Source: Gemmatimonadales bacterium
Lineage (GTDB): Bacteria; Gemmatimonadota; Gemmatimonadetes; Gemmatimonadales; GWC2-71-9
Assembly (NCBI GenBank): GCA_036279355.1
Contig: DASUJH010000016.1
Coordinates: 1 to 62,373, forward strand
Length of the DNA stretch: 62,373 nucleotides
Reading direction: 5' to 3'
Shown piece after piece: positions 40,097 through 48,444 of this stretch; within the stretch, counting starts at the first letter, position 1; the number at the start of each line of letters is the position of its first letter. The notes under the pieces are model-generated. The model had not been told where the DNA came from and made no database searches. It was given only the letters and a program-made list of their open reading frames with translations. The position numbers and the translations under genes were made by a program.

Positions 40097-42879
40097 CTGC
40101 CGACGCGCTGGCGGCGCGCCAAGCCGAGATCGCCGGGTCCCCCGACCTCGCCGCGCTGTACGCGCGACTCGCCGAGCGTGCCCGGCCGGTGCTCGACCGC
40201 ATGCCCACCATTCCCGAGCACAAGGCGCTGCTCTCGATGGACGGCGGCGTCTGCCCGCGCGACGGGTCCACCCTCACGTTCGATCCGTGGGCCGCGGGGC
40301 GGCACCGCTGCCCTCGCTGCGGCGAGTATTACGCCGGCGAGCGCCACGAGCGCTGGTGGGCGCGGTTCCAGCATCTCTGGCTCGCCGAGCGGATGGCGCA
40401 CCTCGCCGCGGTCGCCGCCTTCGCTCCCGATGAATCGGCCGATGCCTCGAGCTCGGCCACGGCGGAGGCCGCCGCTGCACGCGCCCGCGAGCTGCTTGCC
40501 GCGTACGGCGAGCGCTACCTCATCTATCCCAATCGCGACAACGTCCTCGGCCCGGCTCGGCTCTTCTTCTCCACCTATCTCGAGTCGATCTGGCTCACGA
40601 ACTATCTCGCCGCCGCCGTGCTCCTGCGCGAGTCGGCATTGCTCGACGAGACCACCGAGCAGCTCGTCTCGCAATTGGCCGATGAGGCCGCCAATCTGAT
40701 CGGCGATTTTGACGAGGGCGCCTCCAATCGCCAGACCTGGCACAACGCGGCGCTCGCCGCCATCGCCGTCTGGTTCGAGGACGAAGAGCTGCTCGCTCGC
40801 GCGGTCGAGGGCCCGACCGGCCTGCTCGCGCACCTGCTGAGCGGATTCGGCGCCGACGGGATGTGGTTCGAGGGCGAGAATTACCATCTCTTCGCCCTGC
40901 GCGGACTCCTCACGGGATTTTCTTGGGCGCGCGCGGCCGGCGTGGATCCGTTTGCCGAGCCCGAGCTGGCCGCGCGGCTCACCGCCGCACTCCGCGCACC
41001 TGCGCTCACGGCACTCCCCGACCTGACGTTTCCCGCGCGCAAGGACTCGCGCTTCGGCGTTTCGCTCGCGCAGCCGATGTACCTGGAGTTGTGGGAGGCG
41101 GGTCTCGCGGGTCTCATCGGGGCCGAACGCGACACCGCGGGCCTTGCGGACTGGCTCGCCGCGCTCTACGCAGCGCCCGCGCCCGCGGCGGAGCTGTTCG
41201 ACTCCTACCTGCACGAGGCCGGCCAGCCCGCGCCCGAGTCGCGGAGTCGCGCCGATCTCTCCTGGTGGATGCTCCTCGCCGCGGCGCCGGCGCTCGACGG
41301 CGCGGCCGAGCGCTGGCAGGCCGGTAGCGCGCTGCTCGAGCCCCAGGGCCTCGCCGTGCTGCGCGCGCCCGCCCGCTACGCGAGCCTCGAGTGCGGCGCG
41401 TACGGCGGCGGCCACGGCCACCCTGACCGGCTGAACATCTCGCTCCATGCCGACGGTGTTTATTGGTTGCCGGACTTCGGCACGGGCTCGTATGTATCGC
41501 CCGACCTGGCGTGGTATCGCTCGACGCTCGCGCACAATGCCCCGCTGCTCGACGGCCGCTCGCAAGCGCCGGGCGACGCCGTGTGCGAGTTCTTTGACGC
41601 CGACGGCGAGTGGACCTGGGTGCGTGGCCGTTTTGGCGACGTGAGCCGATCCATCATCGGAGGCCCCGATTACCTGCTCGACGTCGTGGAGCTCGCGTCG
41701 GAGGGCGAGCATACGCTCCAGTTGCCGTGGCATCCGACCGGTGAGGCCGAGGTCCGGAGCCCGGGCGTGTGGGAGCCGGCCGAGCTCGAGGGCGCCGAGC
41801 GCGCGGGCGGTCATGCGTCGCGAGTCGAGCGGTTTCGTCCGGCCGGGCCGGCCCCGATCGTGCTGCACGCTGTCGTACCGGTCGGCGCGTCGCTCACGCT
41901 GACGCTGGCGCACGACGGTGAGTTGTTCCGTGGAGTCGCCCCCGGCGCGCCGGGCACCGGCGAGGCGCCGTTTTACGTCGCGCGCGCGCGCGGGAAGAGC
42001 GCGCGCATCGTGTCGGTGCTCACGCCGGCTGCCGCCGGAGCCGGCGGCAGCCCGCCGGCCGTCCGTGTCGCCGGCGAAGCGATCGAAATCGAGACCTCCG
42101 CGGGAGTCGATCGCCACCACCTCGTGCTCGAGGGATGGAACATCGACGGCCCCGGCGCTTCGGTGCGCCTGCGCGGCCGCCGCCCGACGGAGCGCTCGCT
42201 CCCGTCGCTGCTCCCGCGCGAGGAGCCGTTCCGCCAGCGCGGGGTCGCGACTCGCATCGCCGAGCCGCCTCCGCTCGACGGCACGACGGACGGCTTCGAG
42301 GCCGACGAGCCGCTGCTGCTCGATCACGAGGACCAGTACCGCCGGAGCGAGGAGCCATTCGCCGGCGCCGACGAGCTGAGCGCCATCGCTGAAGCATGCT
42401 GGGATGACGAGGCGCTCTACCTCGCGGTCGCGGTGACGAAGCCCGATCTCTGTCTCCGCCCCGCGGATGCGCCGGCGCTTCGATTCGACAATGAGGCCGA
42501 TGACATCCACTCCGACGGCCTGCAAGTGTATCTCCGGCTCGAGCCGGATGGCCCGGTGTTCGGCTGGCTCGTCGTGCCCGAAACGTCGGGGGAGCTTCGC
42601 GTGCGCGCGGTGCCCGGCACGGGCGCCGCCGGCGAGATGCTCTCCGGCGCCTGGGCGGAGGGTGAGGGCGGCTACACGGTGACGCTCGCCCTCCGCCCGC
42701 CGGGCTGGGATACCCGCGTGGCCGGCGACGCCATCGACTTCGATCTGCTGGTGAACGAGATGCTGCCCGACCGCGAGCGGCGCGCGGGTCAGCTCGTCTG
42801 GAGCGGCGGCGGCGGCTGGGTCTACCTCCGCGGCGATCGGCAGGACCCGGCGCGCTTCGGCCGGCTCGAGCTCGCCTGA
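40084..42879 (+). CDS. heparinase II/III-like polysaccharide lyase with C-terminal CBM9-like domain, no signal peptide
   Basis: This 931-residue protein starts with a helical region containing CPRDG and HRCPRCGEYY (paired Cys near residues 57 and 76-79, a probable zinc ribbon), followed by an (alpha/alpha) toroid up to about residue 420. A heparinase II/III beta-sheet domain follows, with YGGGHGHPDRLNISLHADG and WYRSTLAHNAPLLDG, where Tyr, His and Asn would serve in beta-elimination. The last 200 residues, from about 715, resemble a CBM9/DOMON-type sugar-binding domain (EACWDDEALYLAVAVTKPDL). No signal peptide is visible, so it should act in the cytosol on imported oligosaccharide. Confidence 0.8.
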   Translation: MRVLTADALAARQAEIAGSPDLAALYARLAERARPVLDRMPTIPEHKALLSMDGGVCPRDGSTLTFDPWAAGRHRCPRCGEYYAGERHERWWARFQHLWLAERMAHLAAVAAFAPDESADASSSATAEAAAARARELLAAYGERYLIYPNRDNVLGPARLFFSTYLESIWLTNYLAAAVLLRESALLDETTEQLVSQLADEAANLIGDFDEGASNRQTWHNAALAAIAVWFEDEELLARAVEGPTGLLAHLLSGFGADGMWFEGENYHLFALRGLLTGFSWARAAGVDPFAEPELAARLTAALRAPALTALPDLTFPARKDSRFGVSLAQPMYLELWEAGLAGLIGAERDTAGLADWLAALYAAPAPAAELFDSYLHEAGQPAPESRSRADLSWWMLLAAAPALDGAAERWQAGSALLEPQGLAVLRAPARYASLECGAYGGGHGHPDRLNISLHADGVYWLPDFGTGSYVSPDLAWYRSTLAHNAPLLDGRSQAPGDAVCEFFDADGEWTWVRGRFGDVSRSIIGGPDYLLDVVELASEGEHTLQLPWHPTGEAEVRSPGVWEPAELEGAERAGGHASRVERFRPAGPAPIVLHAVVPVGASLTLTLAHDGELFRGVAPGAPGTGEAPFYVARARGKSARIVSVLTPAAAGAGGSPPAVRVAGEAIEIETSAGVDRHHLVLEGWNIDGPGASVRLRGRRPTERSLPSLLPREEPFRQRGVATRIAEPPPLDGTTDGFEADEPLLLDHEDQYRRSEEPFAGADELSAIAEACWDDEALYLAVAVTKPDLCLRPADAPALRFDNEADDIHSDGLQVYLRLEPDGPVFGWLVVPETSGELRVRAVPGTGAAGEMLSGAWAEGEGGYTVTLALRPPGWDTRVAGDAIDFDLLVNEMLPDRERRAGQLVWSGGGGWVYLRGDRQDPARFGRLELA

Positions 42880-44057
42880 TGGCGGAGTGGCCCGTCGCCG
42901 GCTTCACGTCGACCGGCAGCAAGCGGCCGGAGGCGCTCTTCGGTGCGGACGTGGCGCCCGCCACCGGCGACGTTCCCATCCGCATGCGCCGCGCGAGCGG
43001 ATGCCGAGTGTGGAGCATCGACGACCGCGAGTACATCGATTGGATCATGGCCCTGGGCGCCGTCGCCCTTGGCTATGCCCATCCCGAGGTGAACCGCGCG
43101 GCGTGCGAGGCGGTCGGAGCGGGCGTCGTCGGCCCGCTCGCGCCCGCGCTCGAGGTCGAGGTGGCCGACACGCTCCGGCGGCTCATGCCGTGGATGGAGC
43201 AGACCCGCTTCTTGAAGAGCGGCGCCGAGGCGTGCGCCGCCGCCGTACGCCTCGCGCGTGTCGCCACCGGCCGCGAGCTCGTGCTCGGCTGCGGCTATCA
43301 CGGCTGGCTCGACTGGTGTCAGAGCGGACCGGGCGTGCCCGCGGCCACCAGCGCGCTCTACGGCGAGCTGGTGTTCAACGACGCCGACGCCGCGCGCGGG
43401 GCCATCCGTGCCGCCGGCGACCGGCTCGCGTGCGTGATTACCGAGCCGATCGTCCTGGTTGAGCCCTCGCGCGAATGGCTGGACGCGCTGCGGGAGGAGA
43501 CCGAGCGCGTCGGTGCGTTGCTCGTGATCGACGAGATCAAGACCGCGGGGCGGATCGCGGTGGGCGGGGGCACCGAGCGCTATCGCATCCTCCCCGACCT
43601 CGTCGTCCTCGGCAAGGCGATTGCGAACGGCTTTCCGCTCGCTGCGGTCGGCGGCCGGCGCGAGGTGATGGCAGGCGTGTCGCGCACCTGGATCTCGTCC
43701 ACCCTGGCCACCGAGTACGTGTCGCTGGCCGCCGCCCGCGCCACGCTCGGCGTGATCGAGCGGGAGCAGGTGCCGGCGCGGCTCCGCGCCGCGGGCCGGC
43801 GCCTGCTCAACGGCCTTGCCGGCCTTGCTGCGGGCCATCCGGAGCTCGTGGCCGGTGTCGCGGGCATCCCGGAAATGTGTTTTCTCCAGTTCACCGACGA
43901 GCGGATCGGCGCGGCGCTGGTCCGCGACGTGGCCCCCCGGGGCGTCCTCTTCAAGCGCTCGGCCTACAACTTCGCGTCGGTGGCGCACGACGAGGCGGCG
44001 GTCGATCGTACGCTCGCCGCCCTCGACGAGGCCCTGGCCGCGGCCCTCACCCGCTGA
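42879..44057 (+). CDS. class III aminotransferase, glutamate-1-semialdehyde-aminomutase-like (plus arm)
   Basis: This 392-residue PLP enzyme has WSIDDREYIDWIMALGAVALGYAHP, the phosphate-binding RFLKSGAEACAAAVRLAR, GYHGWLDW, VIDEIKTAGRIAVGG and LVVLGKAIANGFPLAAVGG with the Schiff-base Lys. FLKSGAEA and the GYHG-type motif are shared with GSA aminomutases and with sugar or cyclitol aminotransferases that resemble them. It overlaps the heparinase-like gene by one base. Together with the minus-arm enzyme, two distinct class III aminotransferases serve the locus. Confidence 0.86.
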   Translation: MAEWPVAGFTSTGSKRPEALFGADVAPATGDVPIRMRRASGCRVWSIDDREYIDWIMALGAVALGYAHPEVNRAACEAVGAGVVGPLAPALEVEVADTLRRLMPWMEQTRFLKSGAEACAAAVRLARVATGRELVLGCGYHGWLDWCQSGPGVPAATSALYGELVFNDADAARGAIRAAGDRLACVITEPIVLVEPSREWLDALREETERVGALLVIDEIKTAGRIAVGGGTERYRILPDLVVLGKAIANGFPLAAVGGRREVMAGVSRTWISSTLATEYVSLAAARATLGVIEREQVPARLRAAGRRLLNGLAGLAAGHPELVAGVAGIPEMCFLQFTDERIGAALVRDVAPRGVLFKRSAYNFASVAHDEAAVDRTLAALDEALAAALTR

Positions 44058-44152
44058 TTCGCGCCGCTGTGATCTGCATCTCCGACGCCTGCCGTCCCGC
44101 GGGCCACCTTTCGCGCCATGAACCCCGACTTCAGGCCTGCGCGGAGGTGAGA

Positions 44153-44440
44153 ATGAGCAACCCCGAGTTCCCGGTCGAGCGCCCCAAGTTCTACGACCGG
44201 AAGCCAACCGTGGACAACATTGACGACGTGGACGACGAGGACGGCACCGTGAGCCAGGATATCTCGGACGATACCGACCTCACGCTGCACGAAGTGAATC
44301 CGAGCGAGGTGACCGGCCCCGCGGGCACGATCGAGGGCGATCACGACGTGCCGCCGCCCCCCGGCACCATCTACCGAGACGATCGCGACCCCGCCGAGAT
44401 CGTCCACGAGCGCAATCGGGACGAGGACGTGCATTTGTAG
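44153..44440 (+). CDS. small, very acidic hypothetical protein
   Basis: This 95-residue protein has no membrane segment, signal or cysteine and is dominated by Asp, Glu, Pro and Thr. The middle reads DNIDDVDDEDG followed by SDDTDLTLHEV, and the end is charged (ERNRDEDVHL). It is likely disordered. A strong GGAGGTGA ribosome site before ATG 44153 argues that it is translated, probably well. I do not recognise it. It could be a nucleic-acid mimic or a metal-binding or stress protein, but nothing visible supports one over the others. Confidence 0.7.
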   Translation: MSNPEFPVERPKFYDRKPTVDNIDDVDDEDGTVSQDISDDTDLTLHEVNPSEVTGPAGTIEGDHDVPPPPGTIYRDDRDPAEIVHERNRDEDVHL

Positions 44441-44449
44441 CCGGGGCTG

Positions 44450-44455
44450 TATCTT
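44450..44455 (+). promoter_or_regulatory. -10-like box six bases before ATG 44462
   Basis: TATCTT sits with six bases between it and the ATG, the same spacing as at 37584 and 48169. It lies in the loop of a GCCGGG/CCCGGC inverted repeat (44440-44445 with 44456-44461). No good -35 is visible. Confidence 0.35.
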
Positions 44456-44461
44456 CCCGGC

Positions 44462-45265
44462 ATGCTGGTCGACGTCCACGCCCATTTCTACACCGACCGT
44501 TCCCCCCGCGATGACTGGCGCGCGCGCAACGCGAGCCGGCTCGGCGCGGGGGAGCGCGTCGGCATCACCATTCACGTCGCCTCCATCCTCGGCAGTTGGG
44601 GGCTGACGTCGCCCACGTACTTTCCCTCGCCCGACGATCTCGAGTACGCCAACGATGGACTCGTCGCACTCCAGCACGCGCATCCCGCGCGGATCCGGGG
44701 TTACGTCGCGGTCAATCCGAACTACACCGCGCACGCGCTGCGTGAAATCCGCCGGGGTGTCGCGGCCGGCATGATCGGCGTGAAGCTCGCCGCGAGCCGC
44801 CGCGCCGATGACCCGCTGCTCGATCCCGTAGCAGATGCGGCGCGCGAGCATGGCCTGCCGGTGCTGCACCACATCTGGCAGCACCGCCGCGGCGACGTGC
44901 CGGGGCAGGAGGCGTCGGACGCGGTGGAGCTCTGCGCGCTCGCGGCGCGCCACGCGGCGGTGTCGTTCATCCTCGCGCACATCGGCGGCGGCGGCGACTG
45001 GCTGCATTCGCTGCGTGCGCTCCGCGACGTGCCTAACGTATTTGTGGATCTCTCGGGGAGCGGCGTCGACGGCGGCATGCTCGAGGCCTGCCTCGACGCG
45101 GTGGGCATCGAGCGCATCCTTTGGGGCTGCGATCTCACGATTTGCACCGGCTGGGCAAAGCTCCGCTACCTCGCGCACCTACTCTCGCCGGGCGAGCTGG
45201 AGCTGGTCCGCTGGCGGAACGCCGCGCGCATCTTCCCGCCCGGCGCGTTCCCAACCGGCGATTGA
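44462..45265 (+). CDS. amidohydrolase-2 family protein with intact metal site
   Basis: This 267-residue TIM-barrel protein begins MLVDVHAHFYTD with the HxH metal pair. It keeps GMIGVKLAAS on strand four, LPVLHHIWQH and FILAHIGGGGDW with further His ligands, and LWGCDLTIC with the catalytic Asp near the end. It belongs to the ACMSD/2-pyrone-dicarboxylate-lactonase-like group, which hydrolyses lactones or decarboxylates. It is short for the family. The 21-base gap after the acidic protein gene contains a -10-like TATCTT. Confidence 0.82.
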   Translation: MLVDVHAHFYTDRSPRDDWRARNASRLGAGERVGITIHVASILGSWGLTSPTYFPSPDDLEYANDGLVALQHAHPARIRGYVAVNPNYTAHALREIRRGVAAGMIGVKLAASRRADDPLLDPVADAAREHGLPVLHHIWQHRRGDVPGQEASDAVELCALAARHAAVSFILAHIGGGGDWLHSLRALRDVPNVFVDLSGSGVDGGMLEACLDAVGIERILWGCDLTICTGWAKLRYLAHLLSPGELELVRWRNAARIFPPGAFPTGD

Positions 45266-45289
45266 CGCGTCCCACATGATGCCTCGCTG

Positions 45290-46063
45290 ATGCTCCTCGA
45301 CGCGAACGTCTTTCTCGGCGGGTATCCCTATCGGCGCGTGCCCGGAACCTCTCCCGCTGCGGTACTCGGCGATATGGACCGCATTGGCGCAGACAGCGCG
45401 TGGGTGACGCACCTCCCCGGCATTTTCTGGCGGGACCCGACCGAAGGCAATCCGTGGCTCCTCGATGTCTGCCGCGAGATGCCGCGGCTCCGCCCGGCCC
45501 TCGCCGTGCACCCGGGACTCCCGCGCTGGGAAGCGGTGCTCGCCGAGGCCGCGGCGACACGCGCACCGGCCGTGCGCGCCGATCCGACCTACTACGGGAT
45601 CGATCCCGCCGGCGCGGCGATGCGGCGGCTCGTTGCGGCGTGCGCCGAGGCCGGCATCCCGCTGGTGCTTGCGGTGCGGCTCGAAGACCCGCGCCAGCGG
45701 CATCCGCTCGACCGCGCGCCCGAGCTGCCGGCCGCCGCCGTGCGCGCGCTGCTCCGATCCCATGCACGCGCGCGTCTCCTCGTCACCCACGCGGGCCGCG
45801 GGTTCATCGAGGAGGTGCACTTCGGCTCGACACCCGAAGAGGCGGCGCGCATCTGGTGGGACATCTGCTGGATCTGGGGACCGCCCGAGGACCATCTCGA
45901 GCTGCTGCTCTCGACCATGGGCGCCGAGCGTTTCGTCTTCGGCACCGGCATGCCGCTCAGGATTCCGGAGACGAGTGTCGCCAAGCTCGATCTGCTCGAT
46001 TTGGCGCCCGAGCGGCGCGCGCTGATCGAGCACGCGAACCTGGAGCGGCTGGCGGCCGGATGA
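45290..46063 (+). CDS. amidohydrolase-2-like protein lacking the HxH metal pair
   Basis: This 257-residue protein has the same barrel outline as its neighbour but begins MLLDANVFLGGYPYRR: the two metal His of strand one are replaced by Asn and Phe. Some later ligands remain (LLVTHAGRG, and FGTGMPLRIPE near the end, where Gly-Met replaces the usual Asp). It is probably metal-free or uses a different mechanism, or is a regulatory partner of the preceding enzyme. It begins 24 bases after that gene and overlaps the aldolase gene as ATGA. Confidence 0.78.
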   Translation: MLLDANVFLGGYPYRRVPGTSPAAVLGDMDRIGADSAWVTHLPGIFWRDPTEGNPWLLDVCREMPRLRPALAVHPGLPRWEAVLAEAAATRAPAVRADPTYYGIDPAGAAMRRLVAACAEAGIPLVLAVRLEDPRQRHPLDRAPELPAAAVRALLRSHARARLLVTHAGRGFIEEVHFGSTPEEAARIWWDICWIWGPPEDHLELLLSTMGAERFVFGTGMPLRIPETSVAKLDLLDLAPERRALIEHANLERLAAG

Positions 46064-46983
46064 CCGCGGGCGGCGCACGTGTGATCGAACCCGCCGCGCA
46101 GATCCGCGAGCGGCTCGACGGCGGTCTGGTGCCTGCTGTTCCGGTGCCGTTCCGCGGCCGCGCGCTCGACCGCGAGGCGCTCGCCGCGTACGCGCGCTGG
46201 ATGGCGCGCCAGCCGATTGCGGGCGTCGCGGTCAACGTGCACACCGGCCGTGGCCCGCACCTGACTCCCGACGACCGGCGTTTGGTGCTTTCCACCTGGC
46301 GCGCCGCGCTTCCCGACCGCGTCCTCATTGCGGGAGCCTGGGATGTTGCGACCGCGGCCGAAGCCCGCGCGCTCGCCGCCGACGCGCTGCTCGCCTTCCC
46401 GCGGAGCGCCGACGCGGGGGACGCCGTCGCCTACCACGAGCATCTCGGCCGCGAGCTGCCGGTGCTCGCCTTCTATCTCTACGCCGCTGCGGGCGGCGCT
46501 GCGTACGACGATGCGGCGCTCCGCGGCATCCTGGCGCTGCCGAGCGTGGTGGGCATCAAGGTCGCGACGCTCGATTCGGTGATGACCTTCCAGCGCCTGG
46601 CGCGCCTCGTCACCCCGCTCTCCGACAAGCTGCTCATGACCGGCGAGGACCGGTTCCTCGGCTATTCGCTGCTCCTGGGGGCGCGCTCCGCGCTCGTGGG
46701 CATGGGCGCGGCGCTCACCGACGTGCAGGCCCGGCTCCTGTGCGCGCATGCGGCGGGCGACTGGCCGCGCTTCGTCGCCCTCTCCGCCGTCTGCGACCGC
46801 TTCGGCGAAGCCACCTTCACACCGCCGATGGAAGGCTACGTGCGCCGGATGCTCTGGGCCGCCGCCGCCGACGGCGCCATCTCGGCCGACGCCTGCGACG
46901 ATCCGTGGGGTCCGGCGCTCCCGGACGCCGAGCGGGAGGTCGTGCAGCAGGCGGTGCGGGATGCGCGCGCGGCTCTCCGCTGA
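46060..46983 (+). CDS. dihydrodipicolinate synthase/N-acetylneuraminate lyase family aldolase
   Basis: This 307-residue TIM barrel has GLVPAVPVPFRGRALDREAL at the start, GVAVNVHTGRGPHLTPDDRRLV for pyruvate binding (with changes from the usual GTTGE), LAFYLYAAAGG with the proton-relay Tyr, and SVVGIKVATLDS with the Schiff-base Lys near residue 168. The residues around GTTGE differ, so DapA itself is unlikely; KDG-type aldolase, dehydratase or racemase-like functions are possible. It overlaps the next gene by 23 bases. Confidence 0.83.
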   Translation: MTAGGARVIEPAAQIRERLDGGLVPAVPVPFRGRALDREALAAYARWMARQPIAGVAVNVHTGRGPHLTPDDRRLVLSTWRAALPDRVLIAGAWDVATAAEARALAADALLAFPRSADAGDAVAYHEHLGRELPVLAFYLYAAAGGAAYDDAALRGILALPSVVGIKVATLDSVMTFQRLARLVTPLSDKLLMTGEDRFLGYSLLLGARSALVGMGAALTDVQARLLCAHAAGDWPRFVALSAVCDRFGEATFTPPMEGYVRRMLWAAAADGAISADACDDPWGPALPDAEREVVQQAVRDARAALR

Positions 46984-48100
46984 CTTCGAGCGCTTCAGGC
47001 GCGAGCTCCCGCGCGACTTTGCCGATCACGTCCGGCAGGCGTACGGGGTGAACCTCGCCACGCACTATCTCGGCATGCCGCTGCCGCACCCGATCGGCAA
47101 GGGCTCGGGCCAGCTCTCGCTCAACGCCGACCAGCTCGAGACCGATTGCGTGGCGGGGCTCGCGTACGTCGTGCTCAAGACCGTGATCGCCGAAGATCCC
47201 TCGGGCGCGCGCGCCATGGACGCGTGGGCCATCCACGAAACCCGCATGCGGGTCGAGCCGCGGCGCGCGCGCGACGGGCGCGAGGGATGGACCGTGACAT
47301 GGAAAGGCCGCGGCTGGGACCGCGACCTCGCCGCGTACTGCGAGCTCGTGCGGTCCGGCCGCCGGATCATGGACGAGCACGGGATGCTCGTGGTGCCGTC
47401 CGTCAAGTACCATCTGCCCCGGGTCGACGAGCCGTTCCGCGACGCCGAGTACGTGCACACGACGGCCGAGCTGGCGCGCGCCTGGGGCGCGGGGCCGCTG
47501 CTGGTGGAGCAGGACTTTTCCCCCACCCTCGCCGGCGACGCACTGGGCGACGAGCGTGCCCGCATTCTCCGCTGGATCGCGGAGGTGCCGGCGCGAGTTC
47601 GCGCCGCTGCGCCGGGCGGCGCGCGCGTGTCCCTCAAGCTCATGAACGCGCGCTTCGACGACGACTTTCAGGTAGCGATGCTCGAGGCCGCCGCCCGCTC
47701 GGCCGATGCGGCCGTCGCGTTCAACCGGCTCTTCGACGCCGAGCTCGGCGCCGCCTACGGCGGCTGGGACCTGAGCGATCGCAACTTTCGCGCGCTTGCC
47801 CTCGCGCGCGGACGCGGCGTGTCCCTCCCGCCGCTCGCCGGCAGTGGCAATGTCTGCTCCGGCCATCTGCTGCTGGAGTACGCCCGCCTCGGCTGCGCCA
47901 GCGTGCAGTTGCACACGTTCTTCCAGCTCCCGCTTGGCGCCTACCCCGCGACCGCCGGCTCCCGCACCCAGCGCGCGCTGCACGCGCTCGTCTTCCATCC
48001 CATCGATGGGCTCGTGGCCGGCCTGCTCGATCGCGCGGACCAGGGGCAGCTCGAGCGGCGCGGCGGGGAACTGCATTTTCTCGATGTGGTCGGCGCGTGA
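46961..48100 (+). CDS. dihydroorotate dehydrogenase-like FMN TIM-barrel protein
   Basis: This 379-residue protein looks like a flavin-dependent TIM barrel: NLATHYLGMPLPHPIGKGSG and CVAGLAYVVLKTVIAE at the start, VSLKLMNARFDDDFQVAML in the middle, and PPLAGSGNVCSGHLLLEYARLGCASVQLHTFFQLP at the end, which resembles the phosphate-binding strands of PyrD-type enzymes. It is longer than PyrD and lacks clear orotate-binding residues, so another substrate is likely. It closes the main part of the plus arm before a toxin-antitoxin pair. Confidence 0.7.
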   Translation: MRARLSADFERFRRELPRDFADHVRQAYGVNLATHYLGMPLPHPIGKGSGQLSLNADQLETDCVAGLAYVVLKTVIAEDPSGARAMDAWAIHETRMRVEPRRARDGREGWTVTWKGRGWDRDLAAYCELVRSGRRIMDEHGMLVVPSVKYHLPRVDEPFRDAEYVHTTAELARAWGAGPLLVEQDFSPTLAGDALGDERARILRWIAEVPARVRAAAPGGARVSLKLMNARFDDDFQVAMLEAAARSADAAVAFNRLFDAELGAAYGGWDLSDRNFRALALARGRGVSLPPLAGSGNVCSGHLLLEYARLGCASVQLHTFFQLPLGAYPATAGSRTQRALHALVFHPIDGLVAGLLDRADQGQLERRGGELHFLDVVGA

Positions 48101-48133
48101 GGCGATGCGCGCCGGCCGCCCGCGGCCGGGGGA

Positions 48134-48162
48134 TTGCCCCGGTACATGTAACGCGCTACAGT
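48134..48162 (+). promoter_or_regulatory. promoter with overlapping operator of the VapBC pair
   Basis: TTGCCC (48134-48139) and TACAGT (48157-48162) are spaced by 17 bases. The -10 ends six bases before ATG 48169, so the mRNA is likely leaderless. TGTAACGCGCTACA (48147-48160) is palindromic at 12 of 14 positions and covers the spacer and -10, the classic place for autorepression by an RHH antitoxin. Confidence 0.6.
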
Positions 48163-48168
48163 CGCATC

Positions 48169-48444
48169 ATGATGCCACGCAAACCGCCCCGCCGCACTGT
48201 TCGGGAACCGGTCCAGGTCTACCTGGCTCCCGATGACCGAGCGCTGCTCGAGTCGCTGGTGCGCTCCAGCGGACTTTCCCGCGCCGAGATCCTGCGCCGC
48301 GGCATCCGGAGCTTTGCCGCGGCAGCCAGTGGCACCGACAGCCCCATGCTGGCGTTCCTGAACGAGGCGGAAGCCGGGGATTGGCCCACGGGCATCGCCA
48401 AGGGGCATGACGACGTGCTGGCCGAGGCCCATCGCGCGCCGTGA
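48169..48444 (+). CDS. vapB: RHH-type antitoxin of a VapBC module
   Basis: This 91-residue protein has a basic start and a ribbon-helix-helix core: EPVQVYLAPDDRALLESLV forms the DNA-contacting strand and first helix, SGLSRAEILRRGIRSFAA the second. The C-terminal part would wrap the toxin. It should repress its own promoter at the palindrome just upstream and neutralise the PIN toxin. Its stop overlaps the toxin GTG as GTGA. The pair lies inside the plus arm and reads as a stability module inserted between locus genes. Confidence 0.85.
   Translation: MMPRKPPRRTVREPVQVYLAPDDRALLESLVRSSGLSRAEILRRGIRSFAAAASGTDSPMLAFLNEAEAGDWPTGIAKGHDDVLAEAHRAP

Noticed and set aside
44118-44150. Ten-codon reading frame before the acidic protein
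   Set aside because: It ends at the ribosome site of the next gene and could be a leader peptide, but a ten-codon frame is not evidence alone.
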